Assembly (NCBI RefSeq): GCF_003386205.1
Contig: NZ_QRDY01000012.1
Location: 62,001-126,000, forward strand
Source of the DNA: Cohnella lupini
Lineage (GTDB): Bacteria; Bacillota; Bacilli; Paenibacillales; Paenibacillaceae
Reading direction: 5' to 3'
Length of the DNA: 64,000 nt
This document shows, piece after piece, positions 35,280-43,586 of this stretch (its first letter is position 1; every line of letters begins with the position of its first letter). The translations under genes were made by a program, and so were the position numbers. Below the pieces are notes generated by a model. The model ran no database searches, had not been told where the DNA came from, and worked only from the letters and a program-made list of their open reading frames with translations.

Positions 35280-35295
35280 GATCCAACAAAAACCG

Positions 35296-35334
35296 ATAGG
35301 TTCTTGAAAAATTCGCCAAGATAAACCTATTATA
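35296..35334 (-). promoter_or_regulatory. Promoter-like TATAAT with inverted repeat before the DUF4255 gene
   Basis: A perfect minus-strand TATAAT (35329-35334) lies in the 75-base gap after the AAA+ gene; the -35 region (TAGTCA, 17 bases away) is weak. It overlaps one arm of the 7-bp inverted repeat ATAGGTT (35296-35302)/AACCTAT (35324-35330). It also overlaps the 13-base motif GATAAACCTATTA (plus strand, 35320-35332) shared with the sheath upstream region. The layout suits a regulated promoter for the structural genes. Confidence 0.45.
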
Positions 35335-35354
35335 ACTGTAAAAAATCTGGCTGA

Positions 35355-37592
35355 CTATCCAAATGTTTCGTTGAATTCGTCAAAATACGGGGCGAATGTT
35401 TCTTTAACGAGAATTTTCCCCATTTTTCTTAATTCCTGCCTTGCGGCCCGCACGAAATGTTCCATTCCGATCGGCTTGCCGTCCGTCGCCGCCAGGAATG
35501 CGGCAGCTAGAACTATGTTCTTGATATACCCGCCGGAAACGTCCAACCGGGCTGCCAAGAACGCCAGATCCAAGCCTTCCGACAGCGGAGCCTTGGAAGG
35601 AAGGTGAGCGCGGAAGATGAGCTCTCTCTCCGCGGGTCCGGGAAACGGAAATTTGACGACGAAGCTCATTCTTCGGATCAATGCCTCGTCCATGTTCTGA
35701 AGCAGGTTGGTAGCTAGAATGGTCACGCCATCATAGGCTTCGATCCGCTGGAGCAAATAGGCCGCTTCTATGTTGGCGTATTTGTCGTGCGCGTCCTTCA
35801 CTTCCGTGCGTTTGCCGAAGAGCGCGTCTCCCTCGTCGAAAAATAGAATCGCGCCGCTGTTCTCCGCTTCCGAGAACAGCTCGCTTAGCCTTTGTTCCGT
35901 TTCGCCGATATATTTGCTCACGATCCGGGATAGATCTATCCGATACAGCTCCAAGCCGAGTTCTCCGGCAATGACTTCCGCCGCCATCGTCTTTCCCGTA
36001 CCGGGCGGACCCGAGAAAAGCATGCTCAATCCCTTACCGTAAGGCAGCTTCTGGCCGAAGCCCCACCGTTCGTACACCGTCTCGCGATGCTGAAACCTAT
36101 TGCACGCTTCTTTAATGAGAGAATAAGGTTCTTCCGCAAGGACCAGGTCTTCCCATGACCTCGCGGGAACGATGCGGTCCGCCAATTGAGCTAGACGGTG
36201 CCTGAATTGTCCCCGGCTCGCTGTTTCCAAGTCTTCCTTTGTTGGATAGCGGTCTCCGCGGCTTGTCGCCAATGCCATCGCCTGTCTCCATGCGCTCTCG
36301 ATCTGCCCCGGCGTAAACCGGTACTTGTCCGCGAGCTGCTGTCTCGTCGATTCCTGAACATCCCCTTCCGATTCCAGCGCTTCCGCCGTCCAGAAAGCCG
36401 CCCGTATCGACGCGTCGGGTATGCCGACCTCTCCGTAGATCCACCCCGCGCGCGCGGGCAACGGCAATTCGGACGATTGCCGCTTGACGTTGGAAGTCCA
36501 GCAGACGATCGGCCTGCGGGAAAATCGGACATACTCGTTCAACGCTTCATGCCATAACTCGAGATGGGGCACGGCGGAGCCGGCGACGGCGTGTTCCTCG
36601 GTCAAGCAGATGACGGCGTCCGTGAGAACGGCTTCCCTTACGATCCGGGACATCGCGATTACGGCGCGCTCCGAATCCGACGGCAGCCCTCTAAGAAGCA
36701 CGTTCAGAAGCCGCTGTTCTCTAGAACTGGCTAGATGTCTAAGACGCAATCGCTTCCCGCCGCCGACCGGACCGGATAAATGAACGAAGGGGACGCTTGC
36801 CGATTCGACGGAAGGGTAATCCGCCAAGCCTTGGAGCGACCGATAGACCGGGTCGTCCCATACGAGGACGGGAAGATCCGAAAGCTCCTGCGGCTCGCAC
36901 GCGGTCACGATTCCTTGCAGCCGGGCATCCAACTCTTCCGTCTGCATGAGGAAACTAACGGACCTCTCATCCAATCTCAATGCCGTCTTTAACTTGGGCC
37001 GAACCGAAGCGCCTGCCGGAACGTTATCGTAGGGATCTGGCGACTCCAACAAAATGCTGCGAAGAGATCCGCCTCCGCTCAATAACCGTCTTGCCTTAGA
37101 CCGCTCCCCGGCCGCATCGCAAAGAAGCCGATACGCCAAATCCGGCGTCGGCGCCCTGCACGTCACGTCATCGTTGAAATACGCTAGCCATTTCTCGTAT
37201 TTCCGGCTGTGTTCCGCCGCCAGGCAGAGAACAATGAATCGGCGTTCCCAAACCGTCAACCGAAGCCGGGAACAGAGCTGGGACAACGGCAAACCGATGC
37301 CTGCTTCGAACGAGGCTTCCGCGGAAGCGGCAATGTCCTTCTCGTAAGCCCGTCTTTCGTCAATATACCGTTGCCAGACTTCAATCGTTCCCGTATTCTC
37401 CCCGTCGGGATCCGGATCCGATTCCCTAAGTTCGTCTGCCGTCACGACTAGCCCTCTGGAACCTAACAGAGGATTGGCATGCGGATTTCCGCCGCCGATA
37501 TCAAGCAGTGCGCGAAACCCTGCTTCCAACCACCCGAGCTCGTCCTCCAGATGCTCTTGTCCATTTCGATAGGGCTCTGGATGCACCAACAC
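35355..37592 (-). CDS. AAA+ ATPase of the injection system (Afp15-like)
   Basis: 745 residues, GTG start seven bases after AGGAG. The N-terminal half holds a degenerate ATPase-like module (SGPVGGGKRLRLRHLASSRE around 270-290; VCWTSN near 385). Residues about 500-720 carry a complete AAA+ domain: Walker A SGPPGTGKTMAAEV, Walker B AILFFDEGDALFGKRTEV, sensor 1 ILATNLLQNMDEALIRRMSF with the arginine finger region. Afp15/Pvc15-type ATPases are cytoplasmic and needed for particle assembly or stability, with the exact action unsettled. It is first in the structural gene run and 75 bases before the DUF4255 gene. A looser copy of the shared motif lies about 225 bases upstream. Confidence 0.88.
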   Translation of the reverse strand: MLVHPEPYRNGQEHLEDELGWLEAGFRALLDIGGGNPHANPLLGSRGLVVTADELRESDPDPDGENTGTIEVWQRYIDERRAYEKDIAASAEASFEAGIGLPLSQLCSRLRLTVWERRFIVLCLAAEHSRKYEKWLAYFNDDVTCRAPTPDLAYRLLCDAAGERSKARRLLSGGGSLRSILLESPDPYDNVPAGASVRPKLKTALRLDERSVSFLMQTEELDARLQGIVTACEPQELSDLPVLVWDDPVYRSLQGLADYPSVESASVPFVHLSGPVGGGKRLRLRHLASSREQRLLNVLLRGLPSDSERAVIAMSRIVREAVLTDAVICLTEEHAVAGSAVPHLELWHEALNEYVRFSRRPIVCWTSNVKRQSSELPLPARAGWIYGEVGIPDASIRAAFWTAEALESEGDVQESTRQQLADKYRFTPGQIESAWRQAMALATSRGDRYPTKEDLETASRGQFRHRLAQLADRIVPARSWEDLVLAEEPYSLIKEACNRFQHRETVYERWGFGQKLPYGKGLSMLFSGPPGTGKTMAAEVIAGELGLELYRIDLSRIVSKYIGETEQRLSELFSEAENSGAILFFDEGDALFGKRTEVKDAHDKYANIEAAYLLQRIEAYDGVTILATNLLQNMDEALIRRMSFVVKFPFPGPAERELIFRAHLPSKAPLSEGLDLAFLAARLDVSGGYIKNIVLAAAFLAATDGKPIGMEHFVRAARQELRKMGKILVKETFAPYFDEFNETFG

Positions 37593-37815
37593 AACACATC
37601 TCCTCTTCCTATGATTTCAGCTACTTCGCACAACGGAAAACGTTCCTTGTACTCACGACGCCCCACCACATTAAGGCGGCACCGAAGGTACTAGCCGTGA
37701 TGCGGTTAGGTGGTGCGGGTGTGTCCGGCTGAATCTGCTTCCTTGCTACTGCCAATTACTCCCCTAATCTTCTTCTAACTCCGTCCGGACCGAAGGGCGA
37801 ATGCCCCGAAACGTG

Positions 37816-37828
37816 AATATGGTTTATA
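37816..37828 (-). promoter_or_regulatory. Weak copy of the shared motif upstream of the AAA+ gene
   Basis: TATAAACCATATT on the minus strand resembles GATAAACCTATTA found before the sheath and DUF4255 genes, with one inserted base. It lies in the 249-base gap 37593-37841, where I found no clear -35/-10 pair. The similarity could be chance. Confidence 0.25.
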
Positions 37829-37841
37829 CGCTGTAAATGTC

Positions 37842-38174
37842 TTATTCACTTTTTGTTATTTGATTCAACGTAATTCCCAATTCTCTTAAAAATCCCTCTG
37901 CTCTTGTCAAAAACTCTCTAACAATTGGGCTTATTTCAAATTTTGAATAGAGTACTATTTCAATTTTTTTATCACAAGCATCTGGATAATCTTCATAGAT
38001 TTGTCCACTTTTAACGAATTCAATATAAGTATTTAATTTTTCTTGAAGTAGAAGTAAATGATTATATTCTTCAGCTTCTGTCCAACCTAGATGGTCAGAG
38101 ATACTAAGATAAACTTTATTTTCATTCCGGTCAGTTCCAATAAAATCAACTACATTACTTTCACTAATAGACAA
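37842..38174 (-). CDS. DUF6572-like protein in an AT-rich insert
   Basis: 110 residues with a TTG start about 10 bases after GGGGA. The N-terminus SNVVDFIGTDRNENKVYLSI, then HLLLLQEKLNTYIEFVKSGQ and YEDYPDACDKKIEIVLYSKF, fits the small DUF6572 family as I remember it. The biochemical role is unknown; members often occur singly near mobile or polymorphic-toxin regions, so an immunity-like role is possible but unproven. Codon use is AT-rich (many AAT, ATT, GAA, TTT) unlike both neighbours, which points to recent transfer. It separates the AAA+ gene from the phosphatase module. Confidence 0.65.
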   Translation of the reverse strand: MSISESNVVDFIGTDRNENKVYLSISDHLGWTEAEEYNHLLLLQEKLNTYIEFVKSGQIYEDYPDACDKKIEIVLYSKFEISPIVREFLTRAEGFLRELGITLNQITKSE

Positions 38175-38278
38175 TTTATTCGTTCCCCAATCTATTATCC
38201 CGCACCCACGACCACATTAACGGAACCTGGTTCCACTATTTCGCCGATTCTCGCTTTCAAGGTCCTATTAAAGGACCC

Positions 38279-38545
38279 GGTTGTTACTACTCGGGTCTAT
38301 AAAAAGAAGCTCTCTTGGGTACATATCCAATAGCGATGTTAATCCATGTAATTTCAATGCATGATCAAAATATAAGCTGGATAAGGATGTTTAATATCGC
38401 TATTATTCTAAAATTATGGTATTCCTTCCGAAAATTCGATCAATAGCGATGTTCTTCATCCTACTTTGTATTCAATATGGCTTCTTGGCTTGAATAATGA
38501 TGATTACCATCGTACTGGATAGCGGGTACCTAAGTAGTAACAACC
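38279..38545. repeat. AT-rich gene-free segment bounded by a 13-bp inverted repeat
   Basis: GGTTGTTACTACT (38279-38291) and its exact reverse complement (38533-38545) flank about 240 AT-rich bases without a gene. Inside are two direct copies of CAATAGCGATGTT (38328-38340 and 38441-38453) and an inverted copy of AATAGCGAT at 38396-38404. This looks like a small non-autonomous element or remnant rather than a gene. No transposase is nearby, and the rest of the gap 38175-38596 shows nothing else apart from a hairpin at its right end. Confidence 0.45.
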
Positions 38546-38559
38546 CGGTTCCGCTATCC
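38517..38559 (-). terminator. Hairpin after the phosphatase gene
   Basis: GGATAGCGG (from 38517) pairs with CCGCTATCC (38551-38559) across a 25-base loop. It lies about 40 bases beyond the stop of the phosphatase gene on the minus strand. No good T-run follows, and it overlaps one arm of the 13-bp inverted repeat, so terminator function is tentative. Confidence 0.35.
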
Positions 38560-38596
38560 CGCCAGCTAGAAAACCACCATTCTTACTACGCCAGCC

Positions 38597-39961
38597 CTAC
38601 CGCCGTAATAACGTCAATACCGCGATATCATCGGACTGCGGAGCTCCATCGGCGAACATGAATACGTGCATCAGCAAGGCGTCGATGATCTCGGCGCTCG
38701 ACATCCCGGGAGTCATCTCGAGAAACTGGTGCAAGCGCGCCGGGGAATACTGCTCCTGTGCCGCGTTCTCGGCTTCCGTAATTCCGTCCGTATAGAGCAG
38801 CAACCGGTCTCCGTGCTCCAGCGTCAAATATCCGTCGTGGTACACGGCGTCTTCCATCGCTGCAAGCGGCAAGCTTTTTTTCAACTTCACCGCTTCGATA
38901 TTCCCGCCGGCCCGAACGACGTAAGGCGTGCAATGCCCGCCTTCGCTCATAACGACCTCGCCCGTCGAGCATGTGAATACTCCGCAGACGATCGTCGCGA
39001 AAACCAGTGGATTATCGCGGGCCAGTTCCCCGTTAACCATCGTCAATAACTCGCCCGGAGATAAGCCGGGATTCATCTTGCCCTTGAGAAGCGTTAGCGT
39101 CACCGCCATGAACAACGCGGCCGGAATTCCCTTGTCTGACACGTCACCCAAAGCGAAGAACAGATGATCGTCGTCGATCTTGAAGAAGTTGTAGAAATCT
39201 CCGCCGACTTCCTTGGCGGATTTGAGCAAGGCGCATACGTCGTACGGCTCTTGCGAGGACGGCATCGTCCTCGGCAAGAAGCTCATCTGGATCGTACCGG
39301 CGATCTGCAGTTCGCTCTCCAATCGCTCCTTGATAGCCGTCGTCGTCTTAAGCGCTTCCAGCGATTGCTCCACCTGCTCGTAGAGCCGCGCGTTCTCCAA
39401 CGCCACTGCCATCGGCTGAGCTACGTGCTCCAGCAACACGCGATCCCGCTTCGTGAACGGCCGCGAACCGTTCTTATTGATGACTTGAAGTACTCCTTCG
39501 ACGCGATCCCTGTTCGTGATGGGCACGGTCAACAGGTTTCGGGTCACGAACCCGGTACGTTCGGCTACCCGGTTCGACCATCTCGGATCGCCCTTCGTAT
39601 CGTTCACGATAACGCTTTGTCCGCTTTGCGCTACGTAGCCGGCGATTCCTTCACCCGCCTTCAGCCTGATTTCCCGAACTTCCTCTCCTTTGTCACCCTG
39701 GGCAAGCTCGAAGAAGAGCTCGTCCGTTACCGGATCGACTAGCAGAACGGAAGCCGCTTCGACCGGAAGCACTCGCTTGGCGGTATTCATTATAAGCTCC
39801 ATCTGTTCCCGGCGCTTCAAAGTCGAATTCAGCTGCATGCTGATGTCGAACAATACTTTAGAGCGACGCGCACGACCGCGCAAAATCAAACCCATCGCTC
39901 CCAATCCGAGAATTCCCCCAACCGCCAAGCCTATAGACAAGTCGATCCACTGCCCGTTCAC
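38597..39961 (-). CDS. Membrane-anchored GAF-PP2C (RsbU/SpoIIE-type) phosphatase
   Basis: 454 residues, GTG start behind AGGTGA. One membrane helix (about 8-28) is followed by a GAF domain (about 50-195; AGEGIAGYVAQSGQSVIVND, RNLLTVPITNRDRVEGVLQV), a coiled linker, and a SpoIIE-like PP2C domain (about 230-454). Metal-binding motifs are intact: EVGGDFYNFFKID, FALGDVSDKGIPAALFMA, LLYTDGITEAEN and PQSDDIAVLTLLRR. Such enzymes dephosphorylate a STAS antagonist to release a sigma factor or other target from an RsbW-like kinase. Both partner genes follow upstream in the same run, making a complete partner switch, with GAF as the likely signal input. No sigma factor gene is visible nearby. Confidence 0.88.
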   Translation of the reverse strand: MNGQWIDLSIGLAVGGILGLGAMGLILRGRARRSKVLFDISMQLNSTLKRREQMELIMNTAKRVLPVEAASVLLVDPVTDELFFELAQGDKGEEVREIRLKAGEGIAGYVAQSGQSVIVNDTKGDPRWSNRVAERTGFVTRNLLTVPITNRDRVEGVLQVINKNGSRPFTKRDRVLLEHVAQPMAVALENARLYEQVEQSLEALKTTTAIKERLESELQIAGTIQMSFLPRTMPSSQEPYDVCALLKSAKEVGGDFYNFFKIDDDHLFFALGDVSDKGIPAALFMAVTLTLLKGKMNPGLSPGELLTMVNGELARDNPLVFATIVCGVFTCSTGEVVMSEGGHCTPYVVRAGGNIEAVKLKKSLPLAAMEDAVYHDGYLTLEHGDRLLLYTDGITEAENAAQEQYSPARLHQFLEMTPGMSSAEIIDALLMHVFMFADGAPQSDDIAVLTLLRR

Positions 39962-40016
39962 GGGCCATCACCTACCTTTGCACTCGGGCCTAAAGCTGTC
40001 TTTATGAACCTTTGTA

Positions 40017-40355
40017 TTACGAGACTACTAGCGTCAAGGCTTCTTCAGTGGAAGCCGCCGTTTCCAAAATGCTCAAGAATCCCGACATTTCGAACACGTC
40101 GCGCACTTGATCGCTCATATTCGCGCATATCAAACGTCCTTGCAGGCTTCTGATTTTTTTCGCCGCCACCAACACGACCCGCAAGCCCGCGCTGCTTATG
40201 TATTGCATATTCTCGAAATCGAAGACGAACCGGGTATGGCCTTCTCCGGCCAACGCGATGAAAGCCGCCTCTGCCGCTTGCGCATGATGCCCGTCCAAGC
40301 GTCCCTCTATGCTCATTACCGTAGCGCCGTCGCGCTGCGTGGTTACGATGTTCAT
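40017..40355 (-). CDS. STAS-domain anti-anti-sigma factor (RsbV/SpoIIAA-like)
   Basis: 112 residues with an excellent AGGAGG ribosome binding site. The STAS fold is plain: MSIEGRLDGHHAQAAEAAFI, FVFDFENMQYISSAGLRVVL with the phosphorylatable Ser in ISSAGL, and ICANMSDQVRDVFEMSGFLS. The unphosphorylated protein binds the RsbW-like kinase and frees its client. It lies between the phosphatase that would activate it and the kinase that would inactivate it, with gaps of 55 and 21 bases. Confidence 0.9.
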   Translation of the reverse strand: MNIVTTQRDGATVMSIEGRLDGHHAQAAEAAFIALAGEGHTRFVFDFENMQYISSAGLRVVLVAAKKIRSLQGRLICANMSDQVRDVFEMSGFLSILETAASTEEALTLVVS

Positions 40356-40376
40356 CTTTTGTTTCCTCCTAATGCG

Positions 40377-40814
40377 TCACAGAAATTTACGTAAAACGAT
40401 TCGATTGCCGGCGTCGGTTCTCTCGTAGACGACTTCGCTCATTAATTTCCTGACGAAAAAAATGCCGAGCCCCCCGATATCCCGCTCCTCGATTCCTAAA
40501 TGGATGTCCGGTTGTTCCTGTTCAAGAGGATTAAAGGCGATTCCCTCGTCTTCCAACGTAATTTCAATCCGTCCCGGTTCCACGTTCACGGCTACCGTAA
40601 TCAGATAATTCCCGTCGTCCCGAGGAAATCCGTAATTAATCGTATTGGTCAGCAATTCCTCGCACGATAACGTCAAGTCCCATTTCAACTTGTCCGGCCA
40701 ATCGGATCGACCGCCGAGTTCGTCGAAAAAGGCATGCAAACGATCCAGTTCGCTTAAGCGATTGGCTAGTCGGATTACGGTATCGCGTCCGCTTCCATTC
40801 CCCTGATCCGTCAC
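40377..40814 (-). CDS. RsbW/SpoIIAB-like serine kinase (HATPase)
   Basis: 145 residues with a GTG start. GHKL motifs are visible: N-box SCEELLTNTINYGFPRDD, G1 ITLEDEGIAFNPLEQEQPDI and G2 DIGGLGIFFVRKLMSEVVYE. This is the short HATPase_c_2 type that phosphorylates STAS proteins and holds an anti-sigma or other client. The G1 box reads DEGIAFNP rather than the classic DxGxG, as in many family members. It is first in the three-gene operon, behind a probable extended -10 promoter. The client is not encoded here; whether it touches the neighbouring injection system is open. Confidence 0.85.
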   Translation of the reverse strand: MTDQGNGSGRDTVIRLANRLSELDRLHAFFDELGGRSDWPDKLKWDLTLSCEELLTNTINYGFPRDDGNYLITVAVNVEPGRIEITLEDEGIAFNPLEQEQPDIHLGIEERDIGGLGIFFVRKLMSEVVYERTDAGNRIVLRKFL

Positions 40815-40866
40815 ACTCGCACCCCGCTTCTCTTTCGTCAGCGTTCGCTAGCTTTCAGCTTTTTTC

Positions 40867-40894
40867 ATCATATCACATCGCGTTTTCTTTGAAA
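40867..40894 (-). promoter_or_regulatory. Probable extended -10 promoter of the partner-switch operon
   Basis: TATGAT on the minus strand (40867-40872) is preceded by TGA, giving an extended -10 TGNTATGAT; TTTCAA 16 bases further upstream (40889-40894) is a weak -35. It is about 53 bases before the kinase GTG. Confidence 0.45.
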
Positions 40895-40947
40895 TGAAGT
40901 TTTATCCATTTTGGACGCATTGCGATCGCCCCTTCGAACTACTTTAT

Positions 40948-43452
40948 TTATGTTTTAGAAGGGCGCGCTCGCCGCGTAGCCTCGGCCTCCAGCGGATTGT
41001 CCGGCCAATAGTGCTTCGGATAACGGCCTTTCAGATCTTTACGCACCTCGAAATAGGCATTGCTCCAGAAGCTGGCTAAATCCCTCGTCACCTGAACCGG
41101 ACGTTGCGCGGGGGACAGCAATCTCAGCGTTAGCGGCACTCGACCGCCGGCAATTCGGGGCGTCTCGGGTAAACCGAAAAGCTCTTGAAGACGGACGGAC
41201 ACCGCCGGCGCGTCCATATCCGCGTAATCGACGGGCACCCGCGATCCGCTGGGAACGGCCCAATGGGTCGGAGCGGCGTTCTCGAGCTCCCGTCTTTGCT
41301 CCCAAGATAACATCGATTCCAGAATGTCCTTCAGATTCAGCCGCTGCAGATCGGACTTCCCCTTCAATCCATCAATGTAGCCTGCCAACCAATTCTCAAG
41401 CGAACCTAGCAGCGCTTCGTCCGACAGATCCGGCCAAGAGCTATCGTGATGGCGAACGAAAACGGTTCTCTCCTGCAATTGGCGCGCCGCCTTGGTCCAT
41501 GGAAGCAAATCCAAGCCTTCCGTTCGAATGCCTTCAAGCAATACTTGAGCCACGCGCTCCGCGGGAGGTTTGCTTAGCGGTATCTCTTCCAGCAGCAACG
41601 CACCTAGCTTCTTGCGGGAACGGCCTCGAACAGCCTTTGCTTCGGAGTCCCAATAAATATGCGTTTCCACGTTGATTTCCTTATGCAGATGCAAGGATAA
41701 TTGTTCAAACGTGATGGAGGCGGCCAATCGAACCCGGCTGTCCGTTCCCGTATCATCGACGTCGGCCACGACGATCCATGGCTGGTGCGCAAGCGTCTGA
41801 CCGCCCGCGAACGTCGCTCCTCTTCCCCCGCTCAACAAATATTTGCCGTTATCCCGTTGCCTGCCGATTCTGTCCGGATAAGCGAAGGCGAGTAGTAGCC
41901 CTATCTCTTGAAGAAGATTCGACTCCAAACCGGATTCCGAGCGAATGCCAAGCTCGCGCTGTAGCCTTTTGACCTCTTCCAGCAGCCTGCGCCTAGCCCC
42001 TTCGTCCACGGCGTACGCTCCGCCGCCCCGAAGAGCTTCCACTCGCACCCGGATGTCCGCGCTCTGCGCCCTGCCTTCGTAACGGATAAAATCCCGGTTT
42101 CCCAGCAATACGGCCAGTTCGCAGCCTAAGCCGCCGAGCCCAAGAGATTCGGCGCGGATCAGCATGTGCGCTAGCCTTGGGTGATGTCCGAATTCGGCTA
42201 TTTTCTTCCCATGCGCCGTAACGGACTTTCCGCTCTTATCCATGGCCCCGATCTGAACCAGCAATTCGCGGGCTTGTTGTAACGCCGGAAGCGGCGGTGC
42301 ATCCAACCAATTCAATTCCATGACATCCCGCGCTCCCCACACGGACAGCTCCAATAAGAGGGGAGCCAAATCCGCCTCCAATATTTCAGGTACGCTGCGG
42401 GCTGCTAAGCCTTGCTGCTCCTCTTGACTCCACAAACGGTAACAGGTACCCGCCATCAATCTTCCGGCCCGGCCGCGGCGCTGATCCGCGGAAGCCGCGG
42501 ACACCGCAACGGTTTCCAGGCGGGACATCCCCGTTCGGGGAGAAAAGCGGGATACGCGGCTAAGACCGCTATCGATAACGACGGTTATACCTTCCACGGT
42601 GAGGCTCGTCTCCGCAACCGAGGTTGCCAGCACAACCTTGCGCTGACCCGAAGGCAACGGTGCTAACGCCTGATCTTGCGCATCGGCGGTCATGCTGCCG
42701 TGCAAGGGAAACACCCGTACGCCAGCTTCCGCAGAGATTCTCCCTCTCAGCTTAGCCTCCACGGAACGGATTTCCCCCGCCCCCGGCAGGAAGACGAGGA
42801 TATCTCCGGCGTGCATCCGCAAAGCATCCATAATCGCTTGCGTAACGGAATCTTCCATATATACGCCGCTCGGCTTGGGACGATATATCGTCTCTACCGG
42901 GTAGCTGCGCCCCTCGCTGCTAATGACTGGCGCTCCGCCAAGTAGCTCTGCAACAGGCTCCGCCTCCAGCGTCGCGCTCATGACGAGCAGCTTCAGATCT
43001 TCCCGCAGCAAAGCTTGAGATTGCAAGCACAACGCTAGTCCCAAATCGGCTTGCAAGCTTCTCTCATGGTACTCGTCGAAGATGACGAGACCGATCCCTT
43101 CCAGAGCGGGATCGGCTTGCAGCATTCTCGTCAGCACGCCTTCCGTAACGACCTCGATCCGGGTTCGCGGGCCGACCTTCGTATCCATTTTCACTCTATA
43201 ACCGACCGTTGCTCCGACTGGTTCTCCCAGCCTGTCGGCCATATATTTAGCGGAGCTTCTCGCGGCTAGTCTCCGCGGCTCCAGCATAATAATCTTTTGC
43301 CCTTCAAGCCAAGCTTCGCCTAACAAGGCGAGCGGAACCCGGGTCGTTTTCCCCGCCCCCGGCGCCGCAATAAGAATGGCGTTGCCGGAAGATCTCAACG
43401 AAAGAAGCAGTTCAGGAAGCACAGAGTCTATCGGTAAAGCACCATTCGTCAC
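40948..43452 (-). CDS. hrpB: ATP-dependent RNA helicase HrpB
   Basis: 834 residues from the GTG at 43452, eight bases after AAGGAAG; a longer frame to 43485 lacks such a site. DEAH-box motifs are present: motif I LIAAPGAGKTTRVPLALLG, Ia MLEPRRLAARS, II IFDEYHERSL (DEYH), III VMSATLE, V VVLATSVAETSLTVEGI, VI QRRGRAGRLMAGTCYRLWS. The C-terminal HrpB-specific region (SPAQRPVQVTRDLASFWSNA, DLKGRYPKHYWPDNPLEAEA) is complete. HrpB homologues are widespread, with a poorly defined RNA role. It seems an independent housekeeping gene, separated from the transporter operon by a terminator. Confidence 0.95.
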   Translation of the reverse strand: MTNGALPIDSVLPELLLSLRSSGNAILIAAPGAGKTTRVPLALLGEAWLEGQKIIMLEPRRLAARSSAKYMADRLGEPVGATVGYRVKMDTKVGPRTRIEVVTEGVLTRMLQADPALEGIGLVIFDEYHERSLQADLGLALCLQSQALLREDLKLLVMSATLEAEPVAELLGGAPVISSEGRSYPVETIYRPKPSGVYMEDSVTQAIMDALRMHAGDILVFLPGAGEIRSVEAKLRGRISAEAGVRVFPLHGSMTADAQDQALAPLPSGQRKVVLATSVAETSLTVEGITVVIDSGLSRVSRFSPRTGMSRLETVAVSAASADQRRGRAGRLMAGTCYRLWSQEEQQGLAARSVPEILEADLAPLLLELSVWGARDVMELNWLDAPPLPALQQARELLVQIGAMDKSGKSVTAHGKKIAEFGHHPRLAHMLIRAESLGLGGLGCELAVLLGNRDFIRYEGRAQSADIRVRVEALRGGGAYAVDEGARRRLLEEVKRLQRELGIRSESGLESNLLQEIGLLLAFAYPDRIGRQRDNGKYLLSGGRGATFAGGQTLAHQPWIVVADVDDTGTDSRVRLAASITFEQLSLHLHKEINVETHIYWDSEAKAVRGRSRKKLGALLLEEIPLSKPPAERVAQVLLEGIRTEGLDLLPWTKAARQLQERTVFVRHHDSSWPDLSDEALLGSLENWLAGYIDGLKGKSDLQRLNLKDILESMLSWEQRRELENAAPTHWAVPSGSRVPVDYADMDAPAVSVRLQELFGLPETPRIAGGRVPLTLRLLSPAQRPVQVTRDLASFWSNAYFEVRKDLKGRYPKHYWPDNPLEAEATRRARPSKT

Positions 43453-43518
43453 TTCGTGTTCTTCCTTTCCTCGCAATCGGCGCACTAGTTCGTGGTCAAA
43501 TTAGCTTAACACGCAAAT

Positions 43519-43569
43519 AAAGCCGTCCTCAACCCCCCGCGATAACGCGGACGAGTCGGGAACGGCTTT
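43519..43569 (-). terminator. Terminator after the sugar permease gene
   Basis: Minus-strand AAAGCCGT (43562-43569) pairs with ACGGCTTT (43519-43526), with an inner CCGCG/CGCGG stem, followed by ATTTGCG. It ends the monosaccharide transporter operon 18 bases after the permease stop. Confidence 0.75.
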
Positions 43570-43586
43570 TGGAGGCTGATGATGGT

